Positions 9,345 through 18,000 of a stretch of 64,000 bases of DNA are shown here, in pieces (position 1 is the stretch's first letter; each line of letters begins with the position of its first letter). Origin of the DNA: Rummeliibacillus sp963792445 (lineage in GTDB: Bacteria > Bacillota > Bacilli > Bacillales_A > Planococcaceae). The notes below the pieces were generated by a model. The model worked only from the letters and a program-made list of their open reading frames with translations. It searched no databases and was not told the origin of the DNA. Both the position numbers and the translations under genes were made by a program. The stretch is from contig CAWBWO010000013.1 of assembly GCA_963792445.1 (NCBI GenBank), positions 248,001 to 312,000 of the forward strand. The letters are read 5' to 3'.

Positions 9345-9389
9345 CTTATACCTACTTTCTAAATACGAACAATTAAAACAACATTTAAT

Positions 9390-9418
9390 ATAATATTCGG
9401 TTTCAGATAAGATTGCAA
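9390..9418 (-). promoter_or_regulatory. SigA-type promoter for the purine permease
   Basis: Minus-strand TTGCAA (9413-9418), 17-bp spacer, TATTAT (9390-9395), placed about 45 bases upstream of the permease ATG. Confidence 0.65.
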
Positions 9419-9497
9419 CCAAATAGAAAAAGTCATTATTCTCGAAATGGTTTGACAATTTTCTTATAATAAGAGTACTGAGAAAAGGAGGAGTACC

Positions 9498-10326
9498 ATG
9501 TATACAATTACTTCAACCAAAACACTACATAATGGAATAGCGATGCCTCGTTTTGGATTAGGTGTTTATAAAATGACCGAACCAGAAGAGGCATTCAATG
9601 CTATTAAAAAAGCATTGGATACAGGCTATATTGCAGTCGATACAGCGGCTTTTTATCAAAATGAAAAACAAGTGGGAGAGGCATTACGCGCATCTGGGAA
9701 GAAAAGAGAGGATATTTTCATCACGTCAAAAGTGTGGAATACCGACCAAGGTTATGATGAAACATTAAGAGCTTTTGAAAAAACGTTAACTGAACTGAAT
9801 ACAGATTATCTAGATTTGTATTTAACCCATTGGCCAGTTCCAGATAAATTTACAGAAACGTACCGTGCAATTGAACGATTATATGACGAGAAATTAATTC
9901 AAGCAACAGGCGTTTCAAATCACGAAATCCACCATCTTGAAAAACTATTTGCGAACAGCGAATATCAAACCAATGGTCAACCAAATCGAGTTGCATCCAT
10001 ATCTTTCTCAAGTAGAATTACGCAATTTCTGTAAAGAAAACGATATCGTGGTAACTGCCTGGTCTCCATTAGGACGAGGCAATGTTCTACAAGATGAAAC
10101 CATTGCAGAAATCGGTAAGAAATACGACAAGTCTATTGCACAAACAATCATTCGTTGGCACTTACAAAGCGATCATATTGTTATTCCAAAATCAGTCACA
10201 CCAAGCCGTATCGAAGAAAATGCAAATGTATTTGACTTCGAATTAACAGAAGAAGATATGAAAACAATCGACAACTTAAATCGCAACGAAAGATTTGGCT
10301 CACATCCAGATCATTTTAAGTATTAA
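9498..10326 (+). CDS. Aldo/keto reductase (YvgN/YtbE-like), one frameshift
   Basis: NADPH-dependent aldo/keto reductase of the 2,5-diketogluconate/methylglyoxal reductase group. The Asp-Tyr-Lys-His tetrad is visible in VDTAAFYQNE, ITSKVWN and LTHWPVP, and the cofactor-binding IPKSVTPSRIEENANVFDF is near the C terminus. The frame breaks near 9970, where one extra A precedes PMVNQIELHPYLSQ; with it removed the product is 275 residues, the family norm. AAAGGAGGAG precedes the ATG. A role in aldehyde detoxification is inferred from B. subtilis relatives. A good terminator follows. Confidence 0.88.
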
Positions 10327-10356
10327 TGTTAGGCAAAAGAACAAAATATTATTAGA

Positions 10357-10402
10357 GGAATAGTAGTGCTAAATGATAATAGTTGGCACTACTATTTTTA
10401 TT
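10357..10402 (+). terminator. Terminator after aldo/keto reductase
   Basis: Stem AATAGTAGTGC with GCACTACTATT around a 16-nt loop, followed by TTTTATT. Confidence 0.88.
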
Positions 10403-10444
10403 CACAAAAAAAGTACATCCCTTTTTGTAAGAGATGTACTTCAA
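10403..10444 (-). terminator. Terminator of the bdbC operon (minus strand)
   Basis: Stem AAGTACATC with GATGTACTT; on the minus strand it is followed by seven T. It lies directly downstream of the thioredoxin-like gene ending at 10452. Confidence 0.85.
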
Positions 10445-10451
10445 TATATTA

Positions 10452-10971
10452 TTACTTTTTCAATATAGTTGCCTCAAAGAATTTTTTGAAGGTGTCTTCT
10501 GTCTGCTCGCCTACTACGCGTGATTGTTCTTTACCGTCTTTGTAGTAGACAAGTGTTGGGGTACCTTCGATTGCGATATTGATCCCAGCCTTGTTCAAAT
10601 TCAAGAAGATTGTATTGATCAATATGAACGCCCATATCTTTTGCAAGCGGCATTAAAATTGGCGTGATTTTTTTACAGTGAGGACAATCGGACTGGAAGA
10701 AATAGACCATTTCTTCATTGCCACTTGAAATTTTCTTTTCTAATTCATCGGGCAGGATAATATTTTGGTAGTTCTTATCATTCAAAATATCAATGGTTGA
10801 TTGTTCTAGTGTATCTTTACCATAAGGGTTATTTGCTAGCTTGTCTTTGTTCGAGTTACTATTGATAAAATATAAAACAACAAATGCAGCGATAATGATG
10901 AATCCGACAATTAATAAAATCGTTAGTTTGTTATCCTTTTTTTGTGCTGCAGATTTTTTGGAATTTGCCAA
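10452..10971 (-). CDS. Membrane-anchored thioredoxin-like thiol-disulfide oxidoreductase, one frameshift
   Basis: N-terminal charged region and one transmembrane helix (LTILLIVGFIIIAAFVVLYFI), then a thioredoxin fold facing outside with active-site CPHC in FFQSDCPHCKKI, and the cis-Pro strand EGTPTLVYYKDGKE. The frame breaks near 10585 between FEQGWDQY and AIEGTPTLV; restored length is about 172 residues. The start is TTG at 10971 directly after the bdbC stop, with AAGGAGG nine bases upstream. CPHC is the DsbA-type active site. With BdbC upstream this is probably a BdbA/BdbD-like oxidase pair, though a reductant role cannot be excluded. Confidence 0.85.
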
Positions 10972-11398
10972 TTATTTTTCCTCCTTAAGGGCTTTTAACA
11001 TATAAAAGCTTGTACCAGCGATTAATAGAAAGGCCACAAGTGATAGGAACGGGATTGTTATAAAACCTAACCAGTTGATATATTGACCTGTGCAAGGTAC
11101 ACGTCCACAAGTAACTGCTGATTCTTGTAGGAATGGTACTTTTTGAATGCCGTAATGATACAAAGCGATACATCGCGCCTATACAAGAGAAGATTGCGCT
11201 AGTGACTGCAATGCGAGCATTCCTTTGAACATATGCAACCCCTAAAACGATGACGAGGGGATACATTAAAATACGCTGTATCCAACATAACTTACAAGGT
11301 TCAAAATGCTGAACTTCTGAAAAAAATAGAGAACCCATCATAGCGATGAAGGATACAATCCACATAAATAGAAGGCTATTCTCCAGCTTTTTTGACAT
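10972..11398 (-). CDS. bdbC: Disulfide bond formation protein BdbC/DsbB-like, one frameshift
   Basis: Four-helix membrane quinone-dependent thiol oxidase. Both cysteine pairs are present: CKLC in HFEPCKLCWIQRILMYPL and the second pair in TCGRVPCTG. One extra T near 11160 breaks the frame at the join of GAMYRLYHYGIQKV; with it removed the protein is 141 residues, the usual BdbC length. ATG at 11398 follows AGGAG. It would reoxidise the CPHC protein encoded immediately downstream, so the two form a complete disulfide-introducing system. Confidence 0.88.
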
Positions 11399-11633
11399 AA
11401 GAAATCTCCTAAACTTAAAGTTTTTCTACAATTATAGAAGTAATCGTAATAGATGTAAAACGAATATTTTCTAGAGTGGCTTTTATTTCCATTCTAACAT
11501 GAGGAAACTTAAAATAAAAATCTAAACTATCTCCGTCAAATTACCGAGATGCATTTAATGTGTTGGTTAATCTGGCAGTGGTATGATAGAAGGTACAATA
11601 GTAATAATTTAGCGCCAGAGATTGGAGGCACTT

Positions 11634-12749
11634 ATGAAACCAACAGATCACTCGAATATCAGTTTATTAAAAGAAATCGCCGAATTGATAAATGAAGAAA
11701 CGGAAATGCAACAAATGTTGCAAGGTGCACTTCATAAGTTTTTAGAAGGCACAAATTTTGAAACGGGTTGGATTTTCTTTGTCAATGACAAAGGACGATC
11801 TGAATTAATTGTACATGAAAATCTGCCACCTGCTTTGGCTCATAATAATTGTCAATTTCTAGCCAAAGGTGGATGTTGGTGTGTTTCAAAATATCGTAAT
11901 GAAGAACTGTTAAAGGCATCAAATATTATAGAGTGTCAACGAATTGAAAATGCAACTGCTGCCTGTGTAGGTGATTGTGCTGGGATTACACATCATGCAA
12001 CGGTTCCTTTGCAATCCGGACAGGAACGATTTGGTTTGCTCAACGTGGCTTCACCCAATACTGTCGGTTTTACAGACGATGAACTAGCACTTTTAGAATC
12101 GGTAGCATTTCAAATGGGTTCAGCGATTAAGCGAATTTTGTTAACAAAACAAGAGCAAGAAATGGCCCTTGTGCAAGAACGCAATCGCCTAGCAAGGGAT
12201 TTACATGACTCAGTGAATCAGTTATTGTTTTCGGTTACATTAACATCGCGAGCTGGAATTGAAATGTCGGACCAACCTGAAATTAAAGAAACCTTTAAAG
12301 AAATTCAAAATTTAACACAGGAAGCATTAACAGAAATGCGTGCACTCATTTGGCAATTACGTCCAAAGGGATTGGAAAGTGGATTAATTGAGGCAATTAA
12401 AGGATATGCTGAGATGCTAGGTTTGCGACTAAAAGTAAAAGTATCAGGCGTACTGCAATTGCCATCACGTATTGAAGAAACACTTTTTCGCTTAACACAG
12501 GAAGCTCTCAATAATATAAGAAAGCATGCGGGTGTGAAAGAAGCAGAGATTTTTATCACGATTACACAAACAGACGTATTACTCGTTATTAAAGATGAGG
12601 GCAGGGGATTTCAAGTTGACTCACTTGTACAATTACCTTCTATTGGTTTGCAAAGCATGCGAGATCGCACAAAAGCCTTAGGGGGTTCTGTTGACTGGGT
12701 GAGTGATTTAGGAAAAGGTACAGAAATATTAATCCGCCTACCATATTAA
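11634..12749 (+). CDS. GAF-domain sensor histidine kinase, NarL/HisKA_3 group (YhcY-like)
   Basis: A 371-residue soluble kinase. Residues about 15-170 form a GAF domain with an unusual cysteine set (GGCWCVS, ECQRI, CVGDCAG), which could bind a metal, an Fe-S cluster or act as a redox sensor. HisKA_3 follows with phospho-acceptor His191 in RLARDLHDSVNQ, then HATPase_c with N-box EALNNIRKHAG and G motifs DEGRGF and GLQSMRDR. ATG at 11634 is chosen because GGAGG lies five bases before it; an upstream TTG at 11622 would remove the RBS. The response regulator follows after 14 bases. The layout resembles B. subtilis YhcY-YhcZ. No membrane segment is seen. Confidence 0.9.
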   Translation: MKPTDHSNISLLKEIAELINEETEMQQMLQGALHKFLEGTNFETGWIFFVNDKGRSELIVHENLPPALAHNNCQFLAKGGCWCVSKYRNEELLKASNIIECQRIENATAACVGDCAGITHHATVPLQSGQERFGLLNVASPNTVGFTDDELALLESVAFQMGSAIKRILLTKQEQEMALVQERNRLARDLHDSVNQLLFSVTLTSRAGIEMSDQPEIKETFKEIQNLTQEALTEMRALIWQLRPKGLESGLIEAIKGYAEMLGLRLKVKVSGVLQLPSRIEETLFRLTQEALNNIRKHAGVKEAEIFITITQTDVLLVIKDEGRGFQVDSLVQLPSIGLQSMRDRTKALGGSVDWVSDLGKGTEILIRLPY

Positions 12750-12763
12750 AGGGGGAGAACGGT

Positions 12764-13411
12764 ATGATAAAAGTATTAATTGCTGACGACCATCATGTTG
12801 TAAGAAGAGGCTTACTATTTTTCCTTAAAACCCAGAAGGATATAGAAGTCATTGGGGAAGCAAGCAATGGTAAAGAAGCTGTTGAACTGACCAAGAAATT
12901 ACATCCTGACATTGTATTAATGGATTTAGTAATGCCTGTAATGGATGGAATACAAGCCACAAAGCGTATAAAAAATAAATTCCCAGAAACGCAAATATTA
13001 ATGTTAACAAGTTTTTCTGACCGGGATCATGTCATTCCCGCAATTGAAGCAGGTGCAGCTGGGTATCAACTAAAAGATATCGAGCCTGACGAACTTGTAC
13101 TAGCCATTCGTCGAGTGATGGCTGGAGAAAATATCATGCACCCACAAGCAACTAGTCAGCTTATTCTAAATCGCGAAAACATGGAAGAACTTCCTCATGT
13201 TAAGCATCCATTAACCCACAGAGAGCAAGATGTACTTGCAGAGTTAACAAAGGGGAAGAGCAATAAAGAAATTGCTGCATCCCTTTTCGTAACTGAAAAA
13301 ACTGTAAAAACCCATATCTCCAACATCTTCGCAAAACTAGAAGTACAAGATCGTACACAAGCTGCACTATACGCCGTCAAACATGGACTGACAGAAGCTA
13401 GTGGAATATAA
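12764..13411 (+). CDS. NarL/FixJ family response regulator (YhcZ-like)
   Basis: A 215-residue protein with an N-terminal receiver domain (acidic pair Asp8/Asp9, phospho-acceptor Asp54 in VLMDLVMP, switch Thr in MLTSF, Lys in QLKDIEPDE) and a C-terminal LuxR-type helix-turn-helix (LTHREQDVLAELTKGKSNKEIA, then VKTHISNIFAKL). RBS GGGGGAG precedes the ATG. Partner of the kinase directly upstream. Target genes are not evident; the genes on both sides have their own terminators. Confidence 0.93.
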   Translation: MIKVLIADDHHVVRRGLLFFLKTQKDIEVIGEASNGKEAVELTKKLHPDIVLMDLVMPVMDGIQATKRIKNKFPETQILMLTSFSDRDHVIPAIEAGAAGYQLKDIEPDELVLAIRRVMAGENIMHPQATSQLILNRENMEELPHVKHPLTHREQDVLAELTKGKSNKEIAASLFVTEKTVKTHISNIFAKLEVQDRTQAALYAVKHGLTEASGI

Positions 13412-13418
13412 AGAATAG

Positions 13419-13453
13419 AGCGACTCCTATTGGAAAGGGAGTTGCTTTTTTTA
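13419..13453 (+). terminator. Terminator after the response regulator
   Basis: GCGACTCC pairs with GGAGTTGC (one G-T), followed by seven T. Confidence 0.88.
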
Positions 13454-13479
13454 TGGTTGGAAAGATGGATTGGAGTGAG

Positions 13480-13560
13480 TTAATCTAATCGGAGCTTGAT
13501 TCTAATTGAGGAGTTAGTTGTTCTAATAGTCGAGCGATGATTTCAATTGAAGACTGAATA
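13480..13560. repeat. Degenerate 21-bp array (unit B: CTAATNGNGGAG-like)
   Basis: Between two hairpins, imperfect copies of a CTAATTGA-type unit start at 13485, 13502, 13523 and 13544. The last three are exactly 21 bp apart. No open frame covers it. It has the same period as the arrays near 4.9, 40.95 and 48.2 kb but a different unit sequence. Confidence 0.55.
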
Positions 13561-13579
13561 ATAGCTATCAATAGAAAAA

Positions 13580-13608
13580 ATAAAAGCAGAGGGACCTCTG
13601 CTTTTATC
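13580..13608. terminator. Perfect hairpin, probable terminator
   Basis: AAAAGCAGAGG pairs with CCTCTGCTTTT around a 2-nt loop (in practice a shorter stem and larger loop), followed by a T-rich tract. It lies 95 bases before the DUF2332 gene. Confidence 0.6.
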
Positions 13609-13702
13609 TCTTTCTGTTTTCCAAATAATTTAGCAATTTACTAATATATCCAATAATAATACAATTATATATAAGATAGACAAAAAAATAGGGGATGTAG
13701 AG

Positions 13703-14733
13703 ATGGAACGAAGTTTAAGTGAAACTTTTAAACGTTTTGCAAAAAATGAATGTGAAAACTCAAGTGAATTATACGAAACGCTTTCATACCAAATTGCAGA
13801 GGATTCCGATTTAATTGAACTAGCAACGCAAATTCCTGAAGGGCAGCCAGTGCCTAATCTATTCTTTGCAGCAACTCAATATCTATTAAGCGATGCACAA
13901 CATGATTTGAAAAAATACTATGCATCTTTTACAGAGAATCCTCTTCCAGCAAAGAGTGCTTTTCCTTATTTCAAAGAGTTTGTTTTATCAAATCAAGAGG
14001 AGCTTAAACAACTTTTTCAAACAAAACTTGTTCAAACAAATGAAGTTCGCCGGTGTGCTTATCTATATCCAATGTTTGCAGATATTTACGAAAAACATCA
14101 AACTCCATTAGCCCTTATTGAAATTGGTACAAGTGCGGGATTACAGCTAGGTGTGGATCAATACCGTTATGTATATAGCAATGAAATTCAAGCAGGAAAT
14201 CTAAATAGTTTGCTGACCATTTATTCTCAAAATAGAGGAAAGGACCTACCAACATCTATATTTGATATTCCTGTTGTCCAAACACGAATTGGAATGGATT
14301 TAAACCCAATTGACTTGAAAAATGAAGAAGAATTGAAATGGCTGCAAGCACTTATTTGGCCAGAACATCACGAAAGAAAAGATTTATTGAATAAATCTGC
14401 TGCCATAATAAAAAATTTAGATATCCAGTTCGTTAGTGGGGATGCAGTCGAGCAAATTGAAACAATTTGTGATCAAATTCCATTCAAATCAGCTAATTGT
14501 CATATTTCCACACGCATGTAGCAAATCAAATCCCTTCAGCATCAAAAGAAGAACTCATTGAAAAATTGAAGCTGATTAGTACAAAACGGCCTTTATATCA
14601 TTGTTACAATAATATGTATGATACTTATCTACATCAAGATTATATGGATAACAATATTGTGAAATCTGAAAGAGTATTAGGTAAAACAGATGGACACGCA
14701 AGGTGGTTCACATGGGAAAACGAAATAGAATAG
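13703..14733 (+). CDS. DUF2332 family protein, one frameshift
   Basis: About 343 residues after repair, matching the DUF2332 family. Landmarks are LPNLFFAATQYLL-like text near residue 50, the region LIEIGTSAGLQLGVDQY (which looks like a methyltransferase-type glycine motif), and the C-terminal YFHTHVANQIP. The frame breaks near 14497 (probably one base lost), between the ANC and the YFHTH segments. The family has no established function. It is convergent with the cation exporter and shares a terminator with it. The ribosome binding site (GGGGATG) is modest. Confidence 0.8.
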
Positions 14734-14745
14734 TTAAAATGAAAA

Positions 14746-14783
14746 AAGTCGACTTCTTACAAACAAGAAGTCGACTTAAAATT
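14746..14783. terminator. Bidirectional terminator
   Basis: AAGTCGACTTCTT pairs with AAGAAGTCGACTT around a short loop, with A-rich and T-rich flanks. It separates two convergent genes. Confidence 0.9.
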
Positions 14784-15679
14784 TAGAGGAAATGTTTCTC
14801 ATTTTCGCGATTTAATCCTTCTGGCTCAATGTGAACAAGGACAACAGCGAATGGTTTTGCACGACGAATGGTTGTCTCAATTTCTTCTGTGATATGGTGG
14901 CTTTGCCAGACATTTAGTTCTGGATCAACTGTTACGGTTAAATCAACAAAGATTAAACTGCCATGATTTCGGCCTTTAAAATCAATTAGTTGAATTACAC
15001 CATCTACGTTTTTAACTAGGACTGATAGTGCTTCTAATTCTTCTTCGTCAAATCCATCTGTTAAGGTATGAACCGCATCAAAGAAAATATCATAGGCAGT
15101 TTTAATAATTAAACATCCGACAATGATAGCCGTAAGAGAGTCGATGATTGGGAAACCGAAAATGGCACCGAAAATACCAATTGATGTACCAAGACTGACT
15201 AAAGCATCCGAACGGTTATCGTAAGCTGCTGCTTTCACTGCTGAACTTTCAATTCGATTTGCTAGTCTAATATTGTATAGGTAAACCAAATACATCACTA
15301 CACAACTACCAAGTGCAACAAATGCTGTTAATAATGATGGTGTGACGTGATGGTGATTGATAAAGCTTTTGCCGGCGTTGAAAAGAACTTGAAACCCTAC
15401 AACCGCCATGATAAAGGAAGCGATAAGTGAAGATATTGTCTCTGCACGCAAATGACCATAGTGATGGTCTTTATCTGGTGGCTTTTGAGAAATTCGAAGC
15501 CCGATTAGAACTGCTGCTGATGCAATGATATCGGTCGTATTGTTTAAACCATCTGCTTTTAATGCGGTAGAGTGGCCGATAAAGCCAATGGTCAATTTGA
15601 CAGAGCTAAGTATAAGATAGGTAAAAATACTAAGCCAAGCGCCTTTTTCCCCTTGTCTTAAATTTGTATATAAGTCCAC
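14783..15679 (-). CDS. Cation diffusion facilitator family transporter (MneS/YeaB-like)
   Basis: A 298-residue CDF exporter with six membrane helices. Metal-site motifs are visible in helix II (ADGLNNTTDI) and helix V (YDNRSDALVS), the HHYGH cluster at the loop II/III, and a C-terminal cytoplasmic domain. DNNTD/DNxSD-type sites and the close fit of KADGLNNTTDIIASAAVLIGL with B. subtilis MneS (YeaB) suggest manganese efflux, though metal choice cannot be proven. GTG at 15679 is chosen because GGGAGG lies seven bases upstream. The promoter probably lies within the short gap after the upstream gene's terminator. Confidence 0.87.
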   Translation of the reverse strand: MDLYTNLRQGEKGAWLSIFTYLILSSVKLTIGFIGHSTALKADGLNNTTDIIASAAVLIGLRISQKPPDKDHHYGHLRAETISSLIASFIMAVVGFQVLFNAGKSFINHHHVTPSLLTAFVALGSCVVMYLVYLYNIRLANRIESSAVKAAAYDNRSDALVSLGTSIGIFGAIFGFPIIDSLTAIIVGCLIIKTAYDIFFDAVHTLTDGFDEEELEALSVLVKNVDGVIQLIDFKGRNHGSLIFVDLTVTVDPELNVWQSHHITEEIETTIRRAKPFAVVLVHIEPEGLNRENEKHFL

Positions 15680-15713
15680 AATGTTTCCTCCCTGCAAAAG
15701 TTTCAGACAAGCG

Positions 15714-15752
15714 AAAAACGACGCACACTAATTTAGGTGTGCGTCGTTCGCT
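15714..15752 (-). terminator. Terminator of the CNNM/CorC-type gene
   Basis: A 12-bp perfect stem (AACGACGCACAC with GTGTGCGTCGTT) around a 9-nt loop, with five T after it on the minus strand. Confidence 0.9.
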
Positions 15753-15773
15753 GTTAAGTTGGTGGGATTAGCT

Positions 15774-17138
15774 TTAAGATGCATCATTTTCTTCGCTATT
15801 TGAAGCTTGCTCGTCCAATTGTTCTGGAAGTTTTATGACCTCTAGATATAGAATATGGTGTCCATCAAGTTCTTTAATGATGAATTCATACCCTTGTTCA
15901 GTGATTTTCTCGCCTTTTACAGCATCGAAATCTTTTGTCATAAACCAACCACCAATTGTATCAATGTCATCTTCTTCAATATTAATCACTAAGAAGTCGT
16001 TCACATTCTCGATTAACATTTTGGCATCTAAAATATAGTGGCCTTCTTCAACTTTACGGATTTCTGGAACTTCATCTTGGTCAAATTCATCTCGGATATC
16101 ACCGACAATTTCTTCGATAATATCTTCAATTGTAACAAGACCAGAAGTACCACCGTATTCATCCATTAGAATTGCCATATGGATGCGTTCACGTTGAATT
16201 TTCAAAAGTAAATCACTGATTGGCATCGTTTCAAATACGCGAATTATTGGTTGCATATATTCAGTAACTGGTTTTGAACCATTTGCTGGATCTTTAATGT
16301 AAGCTGTTAAAAGATTTTTCATATTGACGAGACCAATGATATGGTCCTTATCGCCATCGATAATTGGATAACGAGTATATTGTTCTACACCCATTACTTC
16401 AAATACTTCTTTTAATGTAAGCTCTTTTTCGATACCAATGATTTCTGTACGAGGTACCATGATTTCTTTGGCAATACGATCGTCGAATTCAAAAATGCTA
16501 TTAACATATTTATATTCAGACTGATTAATCTCTCCGCCTTTTAAACTATCAGATAAAATAATTCTTAACTCTTCTTCAGTCATCGCGACTTCGGAATCTT
16601 TCATTCCTTTTAAGCCAAATAGAGCAGCTAAGCCATTGGCAGATGAGTTTAAGAGTTTGATGAATATGAACATAACATTATGAAATCCGATTAAGAAACC
16701 AGAAATATTAAGAGCTACACTTTCTGCTTTTTGAATCGCTAATGTTTTTGGTGCTAACTCACCCATAACAACGTGTACATATGTCACGATACCGAATGAT
16801 AGGATAAATGATAGGATTGTTGTTACATTGGCGTTTAAGTTTAGCAGGTGAAATAATGGGTCTAGTATTTTTGCAACAGTACCTTCCCCTAACCAACCTA
16901 AACCTAAAGATGTAATGGTAATCCCTAGTTGGCAGGCAGATAAATATTCATCTAAATTTGAGACTACCTTTTTTGCTTTTAATGCTTTTTTGTTACCTTC
17001 AGCTATAAGCTGATCAATTCGAGTTGTTCTAACCTTTACGATAGCAAACTCAGTTGCTACGAAAACTGCTGAACATGCGATCAAGACAGCAAATGCTGTC
17101 AATCGTATGGCTATGTCCAAAGACTTCCTTTGTTCCAA
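15774..17138 (-). CDS. CNNM/CorC-HlyC family membrane protein (hemolysin-like, DUF21 + CBS)
   Basis: A 454-residue protein. Residues 1-200 form the DUF21 membrane domain (ATEFAIVKVR, SACQLGITITSLGLGWLGE, YVHVVMGELAPKT), followed by a CBS pair (IMVPRTEIIGI; MDEYGGTSGLVTIEDIIEEIVGDI) and the C-terminal CorC_HlyC domain. The family is linked to Mg2+ or other divalent-cation export or sensing. The start is uncertain: TTG at 17138 fits the domain but has no good RBS; a strong AGGAGGTG lies about 30 bases further up, so an indel in the first codons is possible. No M-box riboswitch was recognised upstream. Confidence 0.85.
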   Translation of the reverse strand: MEQRKSLDIAIRLTAFAVLIACSAVFVATEFAIVKVRTTRIDQLIAEGNKKALKAKKVVSNLDEYLSACQLGITITSLGLGWLGEGTVAKILDPLFHLLNLNANVTTILSFILSFGIVTYVHVVMGELAPKTLAIQKAESVALNISGFLIGFHNVMFIFIKLLNSSANGLAALFGLKGMKDSEVAMTEEELRIILSDSLKGGEINQSEYKYVNSIFEFDDRIAKEIMVPRTEIIGIEKELTLKEVFEVMGVEQYTRYPIIDGDKDHIIGLVNMKNLLTAYIKDPANGSKPVTEYMQPIIRVFETMPISDLLLKIQRERIHMAILMDEYGGTSGLVTIEDIIEEIVGDIRDEFDQDEVPEIRKVEEGHYILDAKMLIENVNDFLVINIEEDDIDTIGGWFMTKDFDAVKGEKITEQGYEFIIKELDGHHILYLEVIKLPEQLDEQASNSEENDAS

Positions 17139-17456
17139 GACCCAAATGAGGGGGAGAACAAAGTGTACACCTCCTGTGAATGTTAAAATTATTTATAGTT
17201 ATGTAATATAATAATAAAATATTTATCGAGAAAAAACAAATCATCAAGATGGATATGCAAAAATCCTTTAACTTTTTACCTAAGAAAGTATTGCAAAAAA
17301 ATTGAATCAATTATGCAGAAAAATTGACCAATGTTGTTATATGCAACTATTTAACAGAATTCAGAGATTTCAGATAAGTAAGATTGAAAAATTAAAGTGA
17401 AGAATATTTGATTAATTTGAAGGAACTTTTATTGTCTAGTACTCTGAATATTGTTG

Positions 17457-17504
17457 AGTGAAAGCGAAGATATCCCCGCAGGAAAGCGAAGCTGGTTCCA
17501 CTTC
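17457..17504. repeat. Dispersed intergenic repeat, partial copy
   Basis: A short GC-richer island in an AT-rich spacer, ending in AGCTGGTTCCACTTC. The same ending, with the preceding GGAAAGCG, occurs in the longer copy at 21571-21680. It looks like a truncated member of a dispersed Bacillales intergenic element. The rest of 17139-17620 holds nothing else recognisable. Confidence 0.65.
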
Positions 17505-17627
17505 TCTAAAAAATATATAGTATTAAATTAGTTTTCAAACCTTACAAAGACAAAGAAACCACCTAAATCAGCAAACTAATGTAAATATTAAGCAATAGTA
17601 TTCAATTGATAAAATTTTCAAAAAGTA

Positions 17628-17657
17628 TTGACAATTGGAAATTCGAGATGTTAATAT
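17628..17657 (+). promoter_or_regulatory. SigA-type promoter of the bmr leader-bmrC-bmrD operon
   Basis: TTGACA at 17628-17633, an 18-bp spacer, TAATAT at 17652-17657. About 40 bases upstream of the first leader ORF; the long distance to bmrC (344 bases) leaves room for the leader and terminator. Confidence 0.75.
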
Positions 17658-17698
17658 TTAGAAACACTAAATAATTTAAGGAAATGGAGGTATGGAAC

Positions 17699-17785
17699 AT
17701 GAGAATGATGAAGCAAAAATCAACAATCAACAAACTTCATAATGTATCCACACCTACTTCTATTTTCTTATTCATTTTGAATTAA
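17699..17785 (+). CDS. Leader peptide 1 upstream of bmrC (28 residues), BmrB-like role
   Basis: GGAGG at 17686-17690 stands eight bases before ATG 17699. The frame encodes a basic 28-residue peptide beginning MRMMKQKS and ending SIFLFILN, followed by tandem stops TAA TAG. Two hairpins follow at once, the second with a T run. This is the layout of the B. subtilis bmrB leader, where ribosome stalling by antibiotics on a short ORF prevents termination before bmrCD. Sequence similarity to BmrB was not recognised, so the role is inferred from position. A second ATG at 17692 has bad RBS spacing. Confidence 0.6.
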   Translation: MRMMKQKSTINKLHNVSTPTSIFLFILN

Positions 17786-17791
17786 TAGCAG

Positions 17792-17810
17792 GTACGGGTG
17801 TGTCCCGTAC
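17792..17810 (+). promoter_or_regulatory. Leader hairpin 1 (GTACGGG/CCCGTAC)
   Basis: A 7-bp perfect stem with a 5-nt loop, starting six bases after the leader peptide stop. It could be a pause hairpin or one arm of an anti-terminator in the attenuator. Confidence 0.6.
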
Positions 17811-17821
17811 TCTTTAAGATT

Positions 17822-17857
17822 AGCGCATGCTCACTTTTGGGGTATGCGCTTTTTTTG
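17822..17857 (+). terminator. Attenuator-type terminator upstream of bmrC
   Basis: AGCGCAT pairs with ATGCGCT around a GC-containing loop, followed by eight T. It lies between the leader ORF and bmrC, 144 bases before the bmrC start, so transcription must read through it for expression of the exporter. I did not find a clear competing anti-terminator by eye. Confidence 0.75.
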
Positions 17858-17910
17858 CGCCTATTATTTCAAAAAGATCGTGTGAAAAACAAAAAAGGAG
17901 AGTGTACATT

Positions 17911-17967
17911 ATGTTTATTCGCAAAATGGGAAGACAATTGAACAAGGATTCGATAGACGATGGTTAG
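17911..17967 (+). CDS. Leader peptide 2 upstream of bmrC (18 residues)
   Basis: ATG at 17911 is preceded by AAAAGGAGAGTG with normal spacing and the frame runs 18 codons to TAG (MFIRKMGRQLNKDSIDDG). It lies after the attenuator terminator and ends 33 bases before bmrC. It could support translational coupling or a second layer of stalling control. Small size keeps confidence low. Confidence 0.4.
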   Translation: MFIRKMGRQLNKDSIDDG

Positions 17968-18000
17968 CTTTTTTGGCATAAGAGAAGGGATGTTGAAAAA

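Noticed and set aside
9345..9480. Purine riboswitch before the purine permease
   Set aside because: The conserved junction and loop sequences of the purine aptamer were not found; the leader is only about 40 bases from the promoter to the ATG.
17050..17310. A minus-strand 86-codon ORF upstream of the CNNM-type gene
   Set aside because: It overlaps the real gene in another frame and its hydrophobic text comes from AT-rich spacer.
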